From Actinophytocola gossypii (GTDB lineage: Bacteria > Actinomycetota > Actinomycetes > Mycobacteriales > Pseudonocardiaceae): 64,000 bases of DNA. Below are positions 26,367-36,139 of the stretch, in pieces. The notes under the pieces are model-generated. The model was not told the DNA's origin. It was given only the letters and a program-made list of their open reading frames with translations, and searched no databases. How positions within the stretch are numbered: position 1 is the first letter of the stretch; each line of letters starts with the position of its first letter. The stretch is taken from positions 62,001 to 126,000 of the forward strand of contig NZ_JAFFZE010000011.1 of the NCBI RefSeq assembly GCF_025165815.1, written 5' to 3'. Position numbers and translations under genes: made by a program.

Positions 26367-26990
26367 TTGGCCGCCTCGACGCCCACGACAACTCGCATTG
26401 GCACGCCCATCGACACGCCCAGGAAAACACCCCGTCAGCAGCGATCCCGGGAGACCGTCGACGCGGTCGTCGAGGCGGCTGCTCAGCTTTTCGAGCGCGA
26501 GGGCCTCGCCGCGACCACCAACCGCGTCGCCGAGCGTGCTGGGGTCTCGATCGGCACCCTGTACCAGTACTTCCCGAACAAGCAGGCGCTGCTGTACGCA
26601 CTCGCCGAACGGCACCTCGACGCCGCCCACCGCACGCTGGCCACCGTGTCGGCCAGGCTCCGGGCGGAACGGCCCGGCTGGGAGGAGACCGTCCGGGCAC
26701 TGGTGACCGCGTTCGTCGACCTGCACCGCGACCGGCCCCGGCTGCAAACGCTGATGTACGAGTACGCGCCCCGCGCCCCGGAAGGCGTCGCCAGGCTGCA
26801 CGCGCTGCACGACGCGCTGGTCGCCGAGGTCACCGGTCAGCTGCGCCGGTTCGGCCGTCCCGAGCCGGAGCGGACGGCCGCCCTGCTCGTACACGCCGCC
26901 GAGGCGCAGCTGCACCGCGTACTGCTCGACCGGGACGACGCCGCGGAGGTCCTCACCCGTGCGCTGCTGGCGCTCGCGGACCTCCGCTGA
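26367..26990 (+). CDS. TetR-family regulator
   Basis: A 207-aa regulator with a TetR helix-turn-helix at about 24-70 (VVEAAAQLFEREG, AERAGVSIGTLYQYFPNKQAL). The C-terminal domain is helical with no recognisable ligand motif. The start is uncertain: TTG 26367 gives the listed frame and has no Shine-Dalgarno. The gene is divergent from the hydrolase with about 10 nt between proposed starts, so an operator there would control both. Confidence 0.82.
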   Translation: MAASTPTTTRIGTPIDTPRKTPRQQRSRETVDAVVEAAAQLFEREGLAATTNRVAERAGVSIGTLYQYFPNKQALLYALAERHLDAAHRTLATVSARLRAERPGWEETVRALVTAFVDLHRDRPRLQTLMYEYAPRAPEGVARLHALHDALVAEVTGQLRRFGRPEPERTAALLVHAAEAQLHRVLLDRDDAAEVLTRALLALADLR

Positions 26991-26996
26991 GCGCGC

Positions 26997-28025
<1,029 letters not shown>

Positions 28026-28057
28026 TCAAGATTAGTCGCAGTGCTCCGCGCTCACCA

Positions 28058-28088
28058 AGAACGGGGCCCTGTTTTCGGACCCCGTTCT
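28058..28088 (-). terminator. hairpin terminator after erpA
   Basis: AGAACGGGGCC (from 28058) pairs with GGACCCCGTTCT (to 28088) with one mismatch, around a loop containing TTTT. It begins 17 nt beyond the erpA stop. Confidence 0.7.
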
Positions 28089-28104
28089 CGTGCGCTCCGG
28101 CTCG

Positions 28105-28467
28105 TCAGTGGAACGAGTCGCCGCAGGCGCAGGACCCGCCGGCGTTGGGGTTGTCGATCGTGAACCCCTGCTTCTCGATCGTGTCGACGAAGTCGATGGT
28201 CGCGCCCTGCACGTACGGGGCGCTCATCCGGTCAACGGCCACCTTGAGGCCACCGAAGTCGCGGTACAGGTCGCCGTCGAGCGCGCGCTCGTCGAAGAAC
28301 AGCTGGTAGCGCAGGCCCGCGCAGCCACCCGGCTGGACGGCGATGCGCAGGTGCATGTCGTCCCGACCCTCCTGGTCGAGCAGGGCCTTGGCCTTGCTGG
28401 CCGCGGCGTCGGACAACGTCACCCCGTGGGTCTCGGTCGCCGTGGTGTTCTCCTGTGCGGTCGTCAT
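28105..28467 (-). CDS. erpA: A-type iron-sulfur carrier (HesB/IscA/ErpA)
   Basis: A 120-aa protein with the three conserved cysteines of A-type carriers: one in PGGCAGLRYQ and two in GGSCACGDSF. It delivers Fe-S clusters to target proteins; LipA and the Rieske protein encoded in this window are candidate clients by inference. ATG 28467 has GGGAGA upstream and a short disordered N-terminus rich in Thr. It is the counterpart of Rv2204c. The transcript ends in a hairpin terminator. Confidence 0.9.
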   Translation of the reverse strand: MTTAQENTTATETHGVTLSDAAASKAKALLDQEGRDDMHLRIAVQPGGCAGLRYQLFFDERALDGDLYRDFGGLKVAVDRMSAPYVQGATIDFVDTIEKQGFTIDNPNAGGSCACGDSFH

Positions 28468-28498
28468 GGTTCTCCCTCGACCTTGGACTCCTACTACC

Positions 28499-28507
28499 TG
28501 TGGACAA
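28499..28507 (-). promoter_or_regulatory. DnaA-box-like 9-mer
   Basis: TGTGGACAA, the complement of the preferred actinobacterial DnaA box TTGTCCACA, lies in the gap between erpA and glxK. Confidence 0.5.
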
Positions 28508-28565
28508 CCGGGATCGTCCGCCTTTTCTTCCACCCATGGTCGCACACGTCGCTCAAGGGACGGTG

Positions 28566-29675
28566 TTACCGACGCCACTGCGCCGAAACATGCTTCGCCA
28601 GCGCGGTGAGGGTGCCCTCCGGGTCGGCGAGCGAGGCCTCCGGCGAGCCGACGTGCTCGGCGACCGAGTACGCGCGGTCGACCCCGGCCGCCGCGGCCCG
28701 CCGCCGCCCGACGCTGACCACGCCGGCGAGCACCAGGCACGGCGTCCCGCGTTCGGACGACGCGGCGGCGACCCGGGTGACGAGCTTGCCCCGCAGCGAC
28801 TGGAAGTCGAAGCTGCCCTCACCGGTGATCACCAGCTGGGCGGTGTCCAGGGCGGTGTCCAGGCCGGTCAGCCGGCGGACGATGCCGGCACCGGACTCGA
28901 CGGTCGCGCCGAGGGCGATCAGCGCGGCACCGAGGCCACCGGCCGCTCCCGCTCCCGGCTCGTCACGGACGTCCCGGCCCGCGACCTCGGCGAGCACGTC
29001 CGCCCAGCGGGTCAGCGAGCGCTCCAGCCGCCGCACCGCGAGGTCGTCGGCGCCCTTCTGCGGGCCGAACACGCGCGCCGCGCCGTCCTTGCCGAGCAGC
29101 GGGTTCTCCACGTCGGATGCTGCGACCAGGGTCACCCCGCCGAGGTCGACGCCGCCGTCGAGCCGCACGGCGTCCACCAGCGCCGCCCCGCCCGGCGGCA
29201 GCGGCCCGCCGTTCTCACCGGTGGGCACCGCGCCCAGGGCGTGGAACAGGCCGGCTCCACCGTCCGTGGTCGCCGAGCCGCCGAGACCGACGACGATCGT
29301 GTGCACGTTCGCCCGCAGGGCGTCGGCCACCAGTTCGCCGACGCCGAGCGTCGTCGCCGTGAGGGCGTCCCGTTCCCCCTTCGGGACCAGGTGCAGCCCG
29401 CACGCCTGCGCGCACTCCAGGTAGGCGGTACCGTCGTGCTCGAGCCAGACCGCGTCGACGGCTTCACCCCGTGGACCGGTCACCGAGACGCGGTGCAGGG
29501 TTCCGTCGAGGGCGGAGTGCAGCACGTCGACGAAGCCCGGCCCGCCGTCGGCGAGCGGGCAGAGGGTGAGTTCGTCGTCCGGCGCGCTGCCGCGCCACCC
29601 GGCCGCGATGGCCTCGGCGGCCTCCGGCGCGGTCAACGTGCCGCCGAAACAGTCAGGAGCGATCAGGACCCGCAT
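28566..29675 (-). CDS. glxK: glycerate kinase
   Basis: A 369-aa GlxK-family kinase. It starts RVLIAPDCFGGTLTAPEAA, then has ADGGPGF, GLGGSATTDGGAG (substrate/ATP loop), GAGAAGGLGAAL and ITGEGSFD near the end. It phosphorylates D-glycerate, feeding glyoxylate or serine carbon into glycolysis. Standard length. It is the counterpart of Rv2205c. Its start is divergent from the DUF3043 gene with only 38 nt between, both with leaderless-type -10 boxes. Confidence 0.92.
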   Translation of the reverse strand: MRVLIAPDCFGGTLTAPEAAEAIAAGWRGSAPDDELTLCPLADGGPGFVDVLHSALDGTLHRVSVTGPRGEAVDAVWLEHDGTAYLECAQACGLHLVPKGERDALTATTLGVGELVADALRANVHTIVVGLGGSATTDGGAGLFHALGAVPTGENGGPLPPGGAALVDAVRLDGGVDLGGVTLVAASDVENPLLGKDGAARVFGPQKGADDLAVRRLERSLTRWADVLAEVAGRDVRDEPGAGAAGGLGAALIALGATVESGAGIVRRLTGLDTALDTAQLVITGEGSFDFQSLRGKLVTRVAAASSERGTPCLVLAGVVSVGRRRAAAAGVDRAYSVAEHVGSPEASLADPEGTLTALAKHVSAQWRR

Positions 29676-29681
29676 GGTCAG

Positions 29682-29706
29682 AGACTAGTTGGCTCTGCCT
29701 TAGTCT
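29682..29706. promoter_or_regulatory. back-to-back leaderless promoters, glxK and DUF3043 gene
   Basis: TAGTCT on the minus strand (29687-29682) ends 6 nt before the glxK ATG. TAGTCT on the plus strand (29701-29706) ends 7 nt before GTG 29714. Both -10 boxes have the same sequence and face away from each other. Confidence 0.6.
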
Positions 29707-29713
29707 CTCCTCT

Positions 29714-30364
29714 GTGAGGTTCCTTCGACGCAAAGACGCCGAGTCCGCCGACGCCGAGATCGACACCGGCGACGACACCGTGCTGGACGAGCCGAGGAAC
29801 AAGGCGCACACCCCGGGCAAGGGCCGTCCGACGCCGAAGCGCCGCGAAGCCGAGGGCCGCAGGCGGGGTCCGGTCGCGCCGCCGCCGCGCACCACCCGCG
29901 AGGCGATGAAGCGAGCGCGGGGCAACAAGGAGGAGCGCAAGGAACTCGCCGCCAAGCGCCGCGAAATACGCGCCAAGCAGCGCGAACGCATGATGGCCGG
30001 CGACGAGCAGTACCTGATGCCGAGGGACCGGGGTCCGGTCAAGGCCTACATCCGTGACCTGGTCGACTCCAAGCGCAACCTGCTCGGGCTGTTCATGCCG
30101 CTCGCGATCGTGATCTTCGTCGCGCTGCTGTCCCCGAGCCCGGAGGTGCAGAGCCTGACCACGCTGGTCTGCCTGCTGATGCTGCTGGCGATGATCTTCG
30201 AGGGCATCCTGCAGGGTCGGCGGATCACCCGGTTGGTGCGCGAGAAGTACCCGAAGGAGCACGTGCGCGGCCTGTCCGTGGGCTGGTACGCGTTCATCCG
30301 CGCCTCGCAGATCCGCAAGCTGCGGGTGCCGAAGCCGCGGGTGCGACCCGGTGCCAAGGTGTGA
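29714..30364 (+). CDS. DUF3043 membrane protein
   Basis: A 216-aa protein. The first 110 residues are highly charged (Lys/Arg/Glu, with a predicted helix at 70-95). Two membrane helices follow at about 121-139 and 145-163, then a basic tail. It matches the DUF3043 family and Rv2206 by layout and position. Function is unknown. It overlaps the following dehydrogenase by 4 nt (GTGA), so the two are coupled. Confidence 0.82.
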   Translation: MRFLRRKDAESADAEIDTGDDTVLDEPRNKAHTPGKGRPTPKRREAEGRRRGPVAPPPRTTREAMKRARGNKEERKELAAKRREIRAKQRERMMAGDEQYLMPRDRGPVKAYIRDLVDSKRNLLGLFMPLAIVIFVALLSPSPEVQSLTTLVCLLMLLAMIFEGILQGRRITRLVREKYPKEHVRGLSVGWYAFIRASQIRKLRVPKPRVRPGAKV

Positions 30365-31167
30365 CCGAGGAGCTGCGGCGTGACCCGTTGCCGCTGCGCG
30401 GACGGGTGGCGCTGGTCACCGGCGCGAGCAGGCGGATCGGCATCGGCTACGCGATCGCCCGGCGGCTCGCCGCGTACGGCGCGAGCGTGTTCGTGCACCA
30501 CTTCAGTCCGCACGACGCCGAGCAGCCGTGGGGCGCGGACCCGGGCGGGGCGGAGGCGGTCGTCGCCGGGGTGACCGAGGCGCTGGCCGCGCCGGGCGCC
30601 GGCGTGGACCACCTGTCGCTGGACCTGACCGCGCCGGACGCCCCGTCCGCGCTGGTCACCGCCGCCGTGGCGGCGTTCGGGCGCCTGGACGTCCTGGTGT
30701 GCAACCAGGCCCGCAGCGGCGGCGACGGGCCGTTGTCGGAGATGGACGCGGACAAGCTGGACGGGCACTGGTCGGTGAACGCGCGGGCGTCGATCCTGCT
30801 GGCCAAGGCGTTCGCCGCGCTCGGCGGTCCGGGGCGGATCCTGTTCATGACCTCCGGACAGGACCTGGGTCCGATGCGCGACGAGGTGGCGTACGCGGCG
30901 AGCAAGGGCGCGATCACCGCGATCACCGCGACCCTGGCCGACGAGCTCGCGGATTCTGGTATAGGCGTCAACACGGTCAACCCGGGGCCGGTCGACACCG
31001 GCTACGCTCCGCCGGCCGTGCGGGAGGCCGTGGCCAGGCGTTTCCCGGGTGGCGAGTGGGGCATGCCGGACGATCCGGCGCGGTTGGTGGCCTGGCTCGC
31101 GACCGACGAGGCCAGGTGGATCACCGGGCAGGTCGTCAACACCGAGGGTGGCTTCCGGCGCTGGTGA
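30361..31167 (+). CDS. short-chain dehydrogenase/reductase
   Basis: A 268-aa classical SDR. The NAD(P) motif is TGASRRIGIG, followed by NQARSG in place of NNAG, a catalytic serine near MTSGQD and the YAASK tyrosine-lysine pair. The end (GQVVNTEGGFRRW) is like 3-oxoacyl-ACP reductase-type SDRs. RR after TGAS suggests NADPH preference. Substrate unknown. Coupled to the DUF3043 gene by a 4-nt overlap. Confidence 0.85.
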   Translation: MTEELRRDPLPLRGRVALVTGASRRIGIGYAIARRLAAYGASVFVHHFSPHDAEQPWGADPGGAEAVVAGVTEALAAPGAGVDHLSLDLTAPDAPSALVTAAVAAFGRLDVLVCNQARSGGDGPLSEMDADKLDGHWSVNARASILLAKAFAALGGPGRILFMTSGQDLGPMRDEVAYAASKGAITAITATLADELADSGIGVNTVNPGPVDTGYAPPAVREAVARRFPGGEWGMPDDPARLVAWLATDEARWITGQVVNTEGGFRRW

Positions 31168-31171
31168 CCGC

Positions 31172-31206
31172 GAGTTGTCCACAACCGACCCGACTGTGGA
31201 CAACTC
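31172..31206. repeat. 12-bp inverted repeat made of two DnaA-box 9-mers
   Basis: GAGTTGTCCACA (31172-31183) and TGTGGACAACTC (31195-31206) are perfect inverted copies 11 nt apart. Each contains the 9-mer TTGTCCACA, the preferred Streptomyces DnaA box. It could also fold as a terminator for the dehydrogenase gene, since it starts 5 nt after its stop. Confidence 0.65.
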
Positions 31207-31240
31207 ACGTCACTGGCCCGGTCCGAACCCGCTCCATGGA

Positions 31241-31246
31241 TATCTT
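31241..31246 (+). promoter_or_regulatory. -10 element of aldo/keto reductase gene
   Basis: TATCTT ends 6 nt before ATG 31253; no Shine-Dalgarno is present. Confidence 0.55.
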
Positions 31247-31252
31247 CGAGCC

Positions 31253-32233
31253 ATGGAATTTCGTCGACTCGGCCGCAGCGGCCTGAACATCAGTGAGATC
31301 TCGTACGGCAACTGGCTCACCCACGGCTCCCAGATCGAGGAGGAACAGGCGCGCGCCTGCGTCCGTGCCGCACTGGACGCCGGCATCACGTCCTTCGACA
31401 CCGCCGACGTCTACGCGAACACCGCGGCGGAGTCCGTCCTGGGTCGCGCGCTCGAGGGCCAACGCCGGGAGAGCCTGGAGATCTTCACCAAGGTGTTCTT
31501 CCCGACCGGCCCCGCCGGCCCGAACGACCGCGGGCTCGGCCGCAAGCACATCATGGAGTCGGCGAACGCGTCGCTGAAGCGGCTGCGCACCGACTACGTC
31601 GACCTCTACCAGGCACACCGGTTCGACAAGTCGGTGCCGTTGGAGGAGACGTTCCTGGCCTTCGCCGACCTGGTGCGGCAGGGCAAGGTCCTCTACATCG
31701 GGGTGTCGGAGTGGAACGCCGACCAGATCCGCCGCGGCGCCGAGCTGGCGCGGGAGCTGAACGTCCCGTTCATCTCCAACCAGCCGCAGTACTCGATGCT
31801 GTGGCGGGTCATCGAGTCGGACGTGGTGCCGGCGAGCGAGGCGGAGGGCATCGGCCAGATCGTGTGGTCGCCGGTCGCGCAGGGCGTGCTGACCGGCAAG
31901 TACCTGCCCGGTCAGCCGGTGCCGGCCGGCTCCCGCGCCACCGACGAGTCCGGCCGGAACTTCATCTCCCGGTTGCTTCGCGACGACGTGCTGGAGAAGG
32001 TCCAGGGCCTCCGGCCGATCGCCGACGAGGTCGGCCTGTCGATGGCACAGCTGGCGGTGGCCTGGGTGCTGCAGAACCGGAACGTCGCCTCGGCGATCAT
32101 CGGCGCCACCCGTCCCGAGCAGGTCACCGAGAACGTCAAGGCGGCCGGCGTCACGCTCGACGCCGACGTCCTGGCCGCGATCGACAAGGTCCTGGACGGC
32201 GCGATCGTGACCGATCCCCGCTTAGGCGGCTAA
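31253..32233 (+). CDS. aldo/keto reductase
   Basis: A 326-aa AKR barrel of the potassium-channel beta-like (AKR6/YghZ-like) type. The catalytic tetrad is visible: D in SFDTADVYANTAAE with its tyrosine, lysine in EIFTKVFF and histidine in YQAHRFD. The NADPH tail reads AIIGATRPEQVTENV. ATG 31253 is set by homology and by the -10 box 6 nt upstream. It is convergent with the small protein gene behind it. Substrate unknown. Confidence 0.88.
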   Translation: MEFRRLGRSGLNISEISYGNWLTHGSQIEEEQARACVRAALDAGITSFDTADVYANTAAESVLGRALEGQRRESLEIFTKVFFPTGPAGPNDRGLGRKHIMESANASLKRLRTDYVDLYQAHRFDKSVPLEETFLAFADLVRQGKVLYIGVSEWNADQIRRGAELARELNVPFISNQPQYSMLWRVIESDVVPASEAEGIGQIVWSPVAQGVLTGKYLPGQPVPAGSRATDESGRNFISRLLRDDVLEKVQGLRPIADEVGLSMAQLAVAWVLQNRNVASAIIGATRPEQVTENVKAAGVTLDADVLAAIDKVLDGAIVTDPRLGG

Positions 32234-32424
32234 TCGGGTGGGTGCAGGCTCATCGGCCCGTAGACGACTTCGCCGTCTCCGCCATCGCGATCACCATCGC
32301 GGACGAGGGTGACGTCGTCGACGCCGCGGGCCAGCAGGTCCGCCCAGTTGTCGCGCAGCCAGTCCTCGGCGTCGCCCTGGTCGCCGAAGGACGGGCTGTC
32401 GTCGCAGCTCCAGCGGTATCCCAC
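32230..32424 (-). CDS. small acidic conserved protein, unknown
   Basis: A 64-aa acidic protein (MGYRWSCDDSPSFGDQGDAE) with a predicted helix (DAEDWLRDNWADLLARG) and strand pairs ending VVYGPMSLHPPD. I recall similar short actinobacterial proteins of unknown function. Start GTG 32424 has TATCGT 8 nt upstream. It is divergent from cobU with 25 nt between starts. A stop overlap of 4 nt with the aldo/keto reductase confirms tight packing. Confidence 0.65.
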   Translation of the reverse strand: MGYRWSCDDSPSFGDQGDAEDWLRDNWADLLARGVDDVTLVRDGDRDGGDGEVVYGPMSLHPPD

Positions 32425-32432
32425 GGTCGTTC

Positions 32433-32442
32433 ACGATAGCGT
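32433..32442. promoter_or_regulatory. overlapping divergent -10 boxes, small protein and cobU
   Basis: On the minus strand TATCGT (32438-32433) ends 8 nt before GTG 32424. On the plus strand TAGCGT (32437-32442) ends 7 nt before GTG 32450. The boxes share two bases, so the two promoters cannot be occupied at once. Confidence 0.55.
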
Positions 32443-32449
32443 GCGCGCC

Positions 32450-32983
32450 GTGGCAACCCTGGTGCTCGGCGGCGCCCGCTCCGGCAAGTCGGCCCACGCC
32501 GAGGGCCTCCTTCCGGCCGAGCGCGCGACCTACGTGGCGACGGCCCGAGCCGACCCCACCGACCCGGAGTGGCAGGCCCGCATCGCCACTCACGCCGCCC
32601 GCCGCCCGCCTGGCTGGCGGACGATCGAGCTCGCCACCCCGCACGACCTGACCCGACTGCTGAAGGAGGTACCCGAGACAGCTGCCCCCATCCTCGTGGA
32701 CGACATCGCCACCTGGCTCGCGACTCTGCTCGACGACACCGACGCCTGGGCGGACGGCTCCCTGGACCCGGTCCGGGACGAGTGCGAACGCCTGGCGGCC
32801 GCGGTGGGCGCCTGCCGCGCGGAGGTCGTCCTGGTGTCGGCGGAAGTCGGCCTCGGCGTGGTTCCGGCCACCCGCGCCGGCCGGCTGTTCCGCGATCAGC
32901 TTGGTTCCCTCAACGCCGCGCTGGCCGAGCAGTGCGCCGAGGTGTTCCTCCTGGTGGCGGGCATCCCGCTGCGCCTGCGCTGA
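32450..32983 (+). CDS. cobU: adenosylcobinamide kinase/guanylyltransferase CobU
   Basis: A 177-aa protein with the Walker A loop LGGARSGKS near the N-terminus, then [19 protein letters not shown] (site with the nucleotidylated-histidine region H47-type HAARRP), [11 protein letters not shown] and [11 protein letters not shown]. It phosphorylates and guanylylates adenosylcobinamide in late cobalamin synthesis. GTG 32450 fits the -10 box; GTG 32441 is an in-frame alternative. Followed by cobT and cobS. Confidence 0.9.
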   Translation: MATLVLGGARSGKSAHAEGLLPAERATYVATARADPTDPEWQARIATHAARRPPGWRTIELATPHDLTRLLKEVPETAAPILVDDIATWLATLLDDTDAWADGSLDPVRDECERLAAAVGACRAEVVLVSAEVGLGVVPATRAGRLFRDQLGSLNAALAEQCAEVFLLVAGIPLRLR

Positions 32984-33116
32984 CCGTGGGTCCGATCCCC
33001 GCGGCCGGTTGGACAACCGAACATCGTCAGCGCCACGGCTGTCCGGCGGCCTCTCCGTCGCGACCGGGAGCCGCTCTGGCAGGCTTTCGGCGATCAGTCG
33101 CGCAGGAGGTAGCCGG

Positions 33117-34199
33117 ATGACCGACCCGGTCGAGTTCGACACCGTCAGCCCGCCCGACGAGCCGTCCCGCGAGGCCGCGCTCACCCGGCACGAGCGGCTC
33201 ACCAAGCCACGGGGCTCGCTCGGCCGGCTGGAGCGGCTCGGTGCGTGGCTGGCGGCCTGCCAGGGCCAGTGCCCGCCGAGGCCGCTGGAGCGCGCGCGAA
33301 TCGTGGTGTTCGCCGGCGACCACGGCGTGGCCGCGCGCGGGGTGTCCGCCTACCCCAGCGAGGTCACCGCCCAGATGGTGGCGAACTTCCGAGCCGGCGG
33401 CGCGGCCATCAACGTCCTCGCCGCGAGCGTGGGCGCGCAGGTCCGGGTCGTCGACCTGGCCGTCGACTCGGATGCCGCGGACGCGGATGCCGCGGACGCC
33501 GGTGACACCGCCGGCTCGGCGTACCGGGTACGCCGCTCCTCCGGCTCGATCGACGCCGAGGACGCGCTCACCGACGACGAGACCCACGCGGCGCTCGCCG
33601 CCGGCCGGGCGATCGCGGACGAGGAGGTCGACGCGGGCGCCGACCTGCTGGTCGCCGGCGACATGGGCATCGGCAACACCACCGCGGCCGCGGTGCTGGT
33701 CGCCGCGCTGACCGGCACCGAGCCGGTGGCCGTGGTCGGGCGGGGCACCGGGATCGACGACGCGACCTGGATGCGCAAGACCGCCGCGATCCGGGACGCC
33801 CTGCGGCGCGCCAAGCCGGTGACCGCCGAGCCGGTGGCGCTGCTCCGCACGGTCGCGGGCGCGGACATCACCGCGATGGCCGGGTTCCTCGCCCAGGCCG
33901 CCGTTCGCCGCACCCCGGTGGTGCTCGACGGCGTCGTGTCCGGTGCCGCCGCGCTGGTCGCCGAGGAACTGGTGCCGGGCGCCCGCGCGTGGTGGGTCGC
34001 CGGTCACCGTTCGCCCGAGCCGGCGCACGCCCTGGTGCTCGAGCAGCTCGACCTGGACCCGCTGCTCGACATGGCCATGCGCCTCGGCGAGGGCACCGGC
34101 GCGACCGCCGCGATCCCGCTGCTGTCCATGTCGGTGCGCGTGCTCGCGGAGATGGCGACGTTCGACGAAGCCGGCATCAGCGGCCCGACCGGGCCCTGA
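33117..34199 (+). CDS. cobT: nicotinate-nucleotide:dimethylbenzimidazole phosphoribosyltransferase CobT
   Basis: A 360-aa CobT of normal length: [45 protein letters not shown] and LGEGTGA, whose glutamate is the general base. It makes alpha-ribazole phosphate, the lower-ligand precursor. ATG 33117 has an ideal AGGAGG 8 nt upstream. An acidic Ala-Asp insert (about 118-130) arises from a 15-bp tandem duplication. Counterpart of Rv2207. Confidence 0.93.
   Translation: MTDPVEFDTVSPPDEPSREAALTRHERLTKPRGSLGRLERLGAWLAACQGQCPPRPLERARIVVFAGDHGVAARGVSAYPSEVTAQMVANFRAGGAAINVLAASVGAQVRVVDLAVDSDAADADAADAGDTAGSAYRVRRSSGSIDAEDALTDDETHAALAAGRAIADEEVDAGADLLVAGDMGIGNTTAAAVLVAALTGTEPVAVVGRGTGIDDATWMRKTAAIRDALRRAKPVTAEPVALLRTVAGADITAMAGFLAQAAVRRTPVVLDGVVSGAAALVAEELVPGARAWWVAGHRSPEPAHALVLEQLDLDPLLDMAMRLGEGTGATAAIPLLSMSVRVLAEMATFDEAGISGPTGP
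33471..33500. repeat. 15-bp tandem duplication inside cobT
   Basis: Two adjacent 15-bp units (33471-33485 and 33486-33500) differ at the last base and encode DAADA twice in a surface loop. Confidence 0.8.
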
Positions 34200-34203
34200 C
34201 CCC

Positions 34204-34947
34204 GTGCTCGCCGGCGCGCGCCTGGCGCTGTCCTGGCTCACGGTGCTGCCGGTGCGGCAGTCCGAGGTGGACCGCGCCCTGGCCACGCGGGCGATCACGC
34301 TGGCGCCGTTCGTCGGCCTGCTGCTGGGTCTGGTCGCCGCCGGCGTCCTGTTCGTCCTGGACCTCACCCGCATGCCGGGACTCCTGGCCGGCCTGCTCAC
34401 CGTCGGTCTGCTGGCCGTCCTCACCAGGGGCATGCATCTCGACGGTCTGGCAGACGCCGCGGACGGTCTTGGCTGCTACGGCCCGCCAGAACGCGCCCTG
34501 GCCGTCATGCGGGACGGCGGCACGGGCCCGTTCGCCGTGGTCACGCTGATCGTGACGATCGGCGCCCAAGCCGCGGCCTTCGACGCCCTGTCCGGCGACC
34601 ACTGGTGGGCCGTGGTCGTCGCGGTGACGGCAGGCCGGGCCGCGTTCACCGCCTGCTGCGTCCGCGGCATCCAAGCCGCCCGCCCGGACGGCCTTGGCGC
34701 ACTGGTAGCCGGCACCCAGCCCGCGGCCGTGCCGGTGGTGTGGCTGGCCATGCTGACCATGGCGGCGACCGTCGTCGACCTGGACCACCCGTGGCTCGGC
34801 CCGGTCGCCGTCCTCGCCGGCGCGGGCGTGACGACCGCGTTCGTGTCCCACACCCGCCGCCGCCTGAACGGCATCACCGGCGACGTGCTCGGTGCCGCGA
34901 GCGAGGTGACCACCACCGTCGTGGCGGTCACCTGCACCCTCGTCTGA
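34204..34947 (+). CDS. cobS: adenosylcobinamide-GDP ribazoletransferase CobS
   Basis: A 247-aa integral membrane protein with about six to seven helices. The family's metal motif GMHLDGLADAADGLG lies near residue 80. CobS joins GDP-cobinamide to alpha-ribazole at the membrane, the last assembly step. GTG 34204 lies 4 nt after the cobT stop with no Shine-Dalgarno, so it probably relies on coupling. Confidence 0.92.
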   Translation: MLAGARLALSWLTVLPVRQSEVDRALATRAITLAPFVGLLLGLVAAGVLFVLDLTRMPGLLAGLLTVGLLAVLTRGMHLDGLADAADGLGCYGPPERALAVMRDGGTGPFAVVTLIVTIGAQAAAFDALSGDHWWAVVVAVTAGRAAFTACCVRGIQAARPDGLGALVAGTQPAAVPVVWLAMLTMAATVVDLDHPWLGPVAVLAGAGVTTAFVSHTRRRLNGITGDVLGAASEVTTTVVAVTCTLV

Positions 34948-34968
34948 CTCAGCGGGCCCGGTCGCCCG

Positions 34969-36069
34969 TCAGGCGAGCGGAACCATCCAGCCCTCGGGGT
35001 CCGGTGCGGTGCCCCGCTGGATCGCGGTCAGCGCGGCACGCAGGCGCGAGGTCACCTCACCGGTGCCACCGCCGCTCACCGTGAACTCGCCGTCGGCGTG
35101 CTTGACCGAACCCACCGGTGTGATCACGGCGGCGGTGCCGCACGCGAACACCTCGGTCAGCTCACCCGACTCGGCCTTCTTCTCCCACTCCTCGGTGGAG
35201 ACGCGCCGTTCCTCGATGGTGTGGCCGAGCGAGGCCGCGAGCCTGAGCAGCGAGTCGCGCGTGATGCCGGCGAGCAGCGAGCCGGACAGCTCCGGCGTGA
35301 CCACCCGCGCGTCCTTCCCGGAGCCGAAGACGAAGAACAGGTTCATCCCGCCCATCTCCTCCACCCAGCGCCGTTCCACCGCGTCCAGCCAGACGACCTG
35401 CTCACAACCCTGCTCAGCCGCCTGCGCCTGGGCGACCAGCGAGGCCGCGTAGTTGCCGGCGAACTTGGCCGCCCCGGTGCCGCCCGGTGCCGCCCGGACG
35501 TACTCCGTGGACAGCCACACGCTCACCGGCTTGATCCCGCCGGCGAAGTACGACCCCGCCGGCGAGGCGATCAGCAGGTACAGGTACTCGGCCGACGGAC
35601 GCACGCCGAGCCCCACCTCGGTGGAGATCATGAACGGCCGCAGGTACAGCGACTCCTCGTCCTGCTCGGGCACCCACCGCCCGTCGACGGCGAGGAGCTC
35701 ACGCAGCGAGCCGAGGAACAGCTCGTCCGGAAGCTCCGGCATCGCGAGCCGCCGGGCCGACCGGCGGAACCGCTCCGCGTTCGCCTCGGGCCGAAAGGAC
35801 GCGATCGTGCCGTCCGGCTGGCGGTAGGCCTTGAGGCCTTCGAAGATCGCCTGGCCGTAGTGCAGCACCATGGCCGCCGGGTCGAGCGTCACCGCGCGGT
35901 AGGGCTCGACCGTCGCGCTGTGCCAGCCCCTGGTCGTGTCGTGGCGAACCGTCACCATGTGGTCGGTGAAGAACTGCCCGAACCCAGGGTTGGCCAATAC
36001 CTCCGCGATCCGCTCCGGGGTCGCCGGTGACGGGTGCGGGGTCCTGGTGAACGACAATGTGGACGTCAT
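34969..36069 (-). CDS. ilvE: branched-chain amino-acid aminotransferase
   Basis: A 366-aa class IV PLP enzyme. The PLP lysine is in [15 protein letters not shown]; other landmarks are [22 protein letters not shown] and [13 protein letters not shown]. It performs the last step of Val/Leu/Ile synthesis. ATG 36069 starts the conserved protein and has TACCGT 6 nt upstream. Counterpart of Rv2210c. Confidence 0.94.
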   Translation of the reverse strand: MTSTLSFTRTPHPSPATPERIAEVLANPGFGQFFTDHMVTVRHDTTRGWHSATVEPYRAVTLDPAAMVLHYGQAIFEGLKAYRQPDGTIASFRPEANAERFRRSARRLAMPELPDELFLGSLRELLAVDGRWVPEQDEESLYLRPFMISTEVGLGVRPSAEYLYLLIASPAGSYFAGGIKPVSVWLSTEYVRAAPGGTGAAKFAGNYAASLVAQAQAAEQGCEQVVWLDAVERRWVEEMGGMNLFFVFGSGKDARVVTPELSGSLLAGITRDSLLRLAASLGHTIEERRVSTEEWEKKAESGELTEVFACGTAAVITPVGSVKHADGEFTVSGGGTGEVTSRLRAALTAIQRGTAPDPEGWMVPLA

Positions 36070-36075
36070 AGGTGC

Positions 36076-36081
36076 ACGGTA
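36076..36081 (-). promoter_or_regulatory. -10 element of ilvE
   Basis: TACCGT on the minus strand ends 6 nt before ATG 36069; leaderless transcription is predicted. Confidence 0.5.
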
Positions 36082-36139
36082 GCTGTCGTGGGGCGCGCAG
36101 AGAATCGGCAATCGGACCTTCTGTCGTCCAACCATCCGG

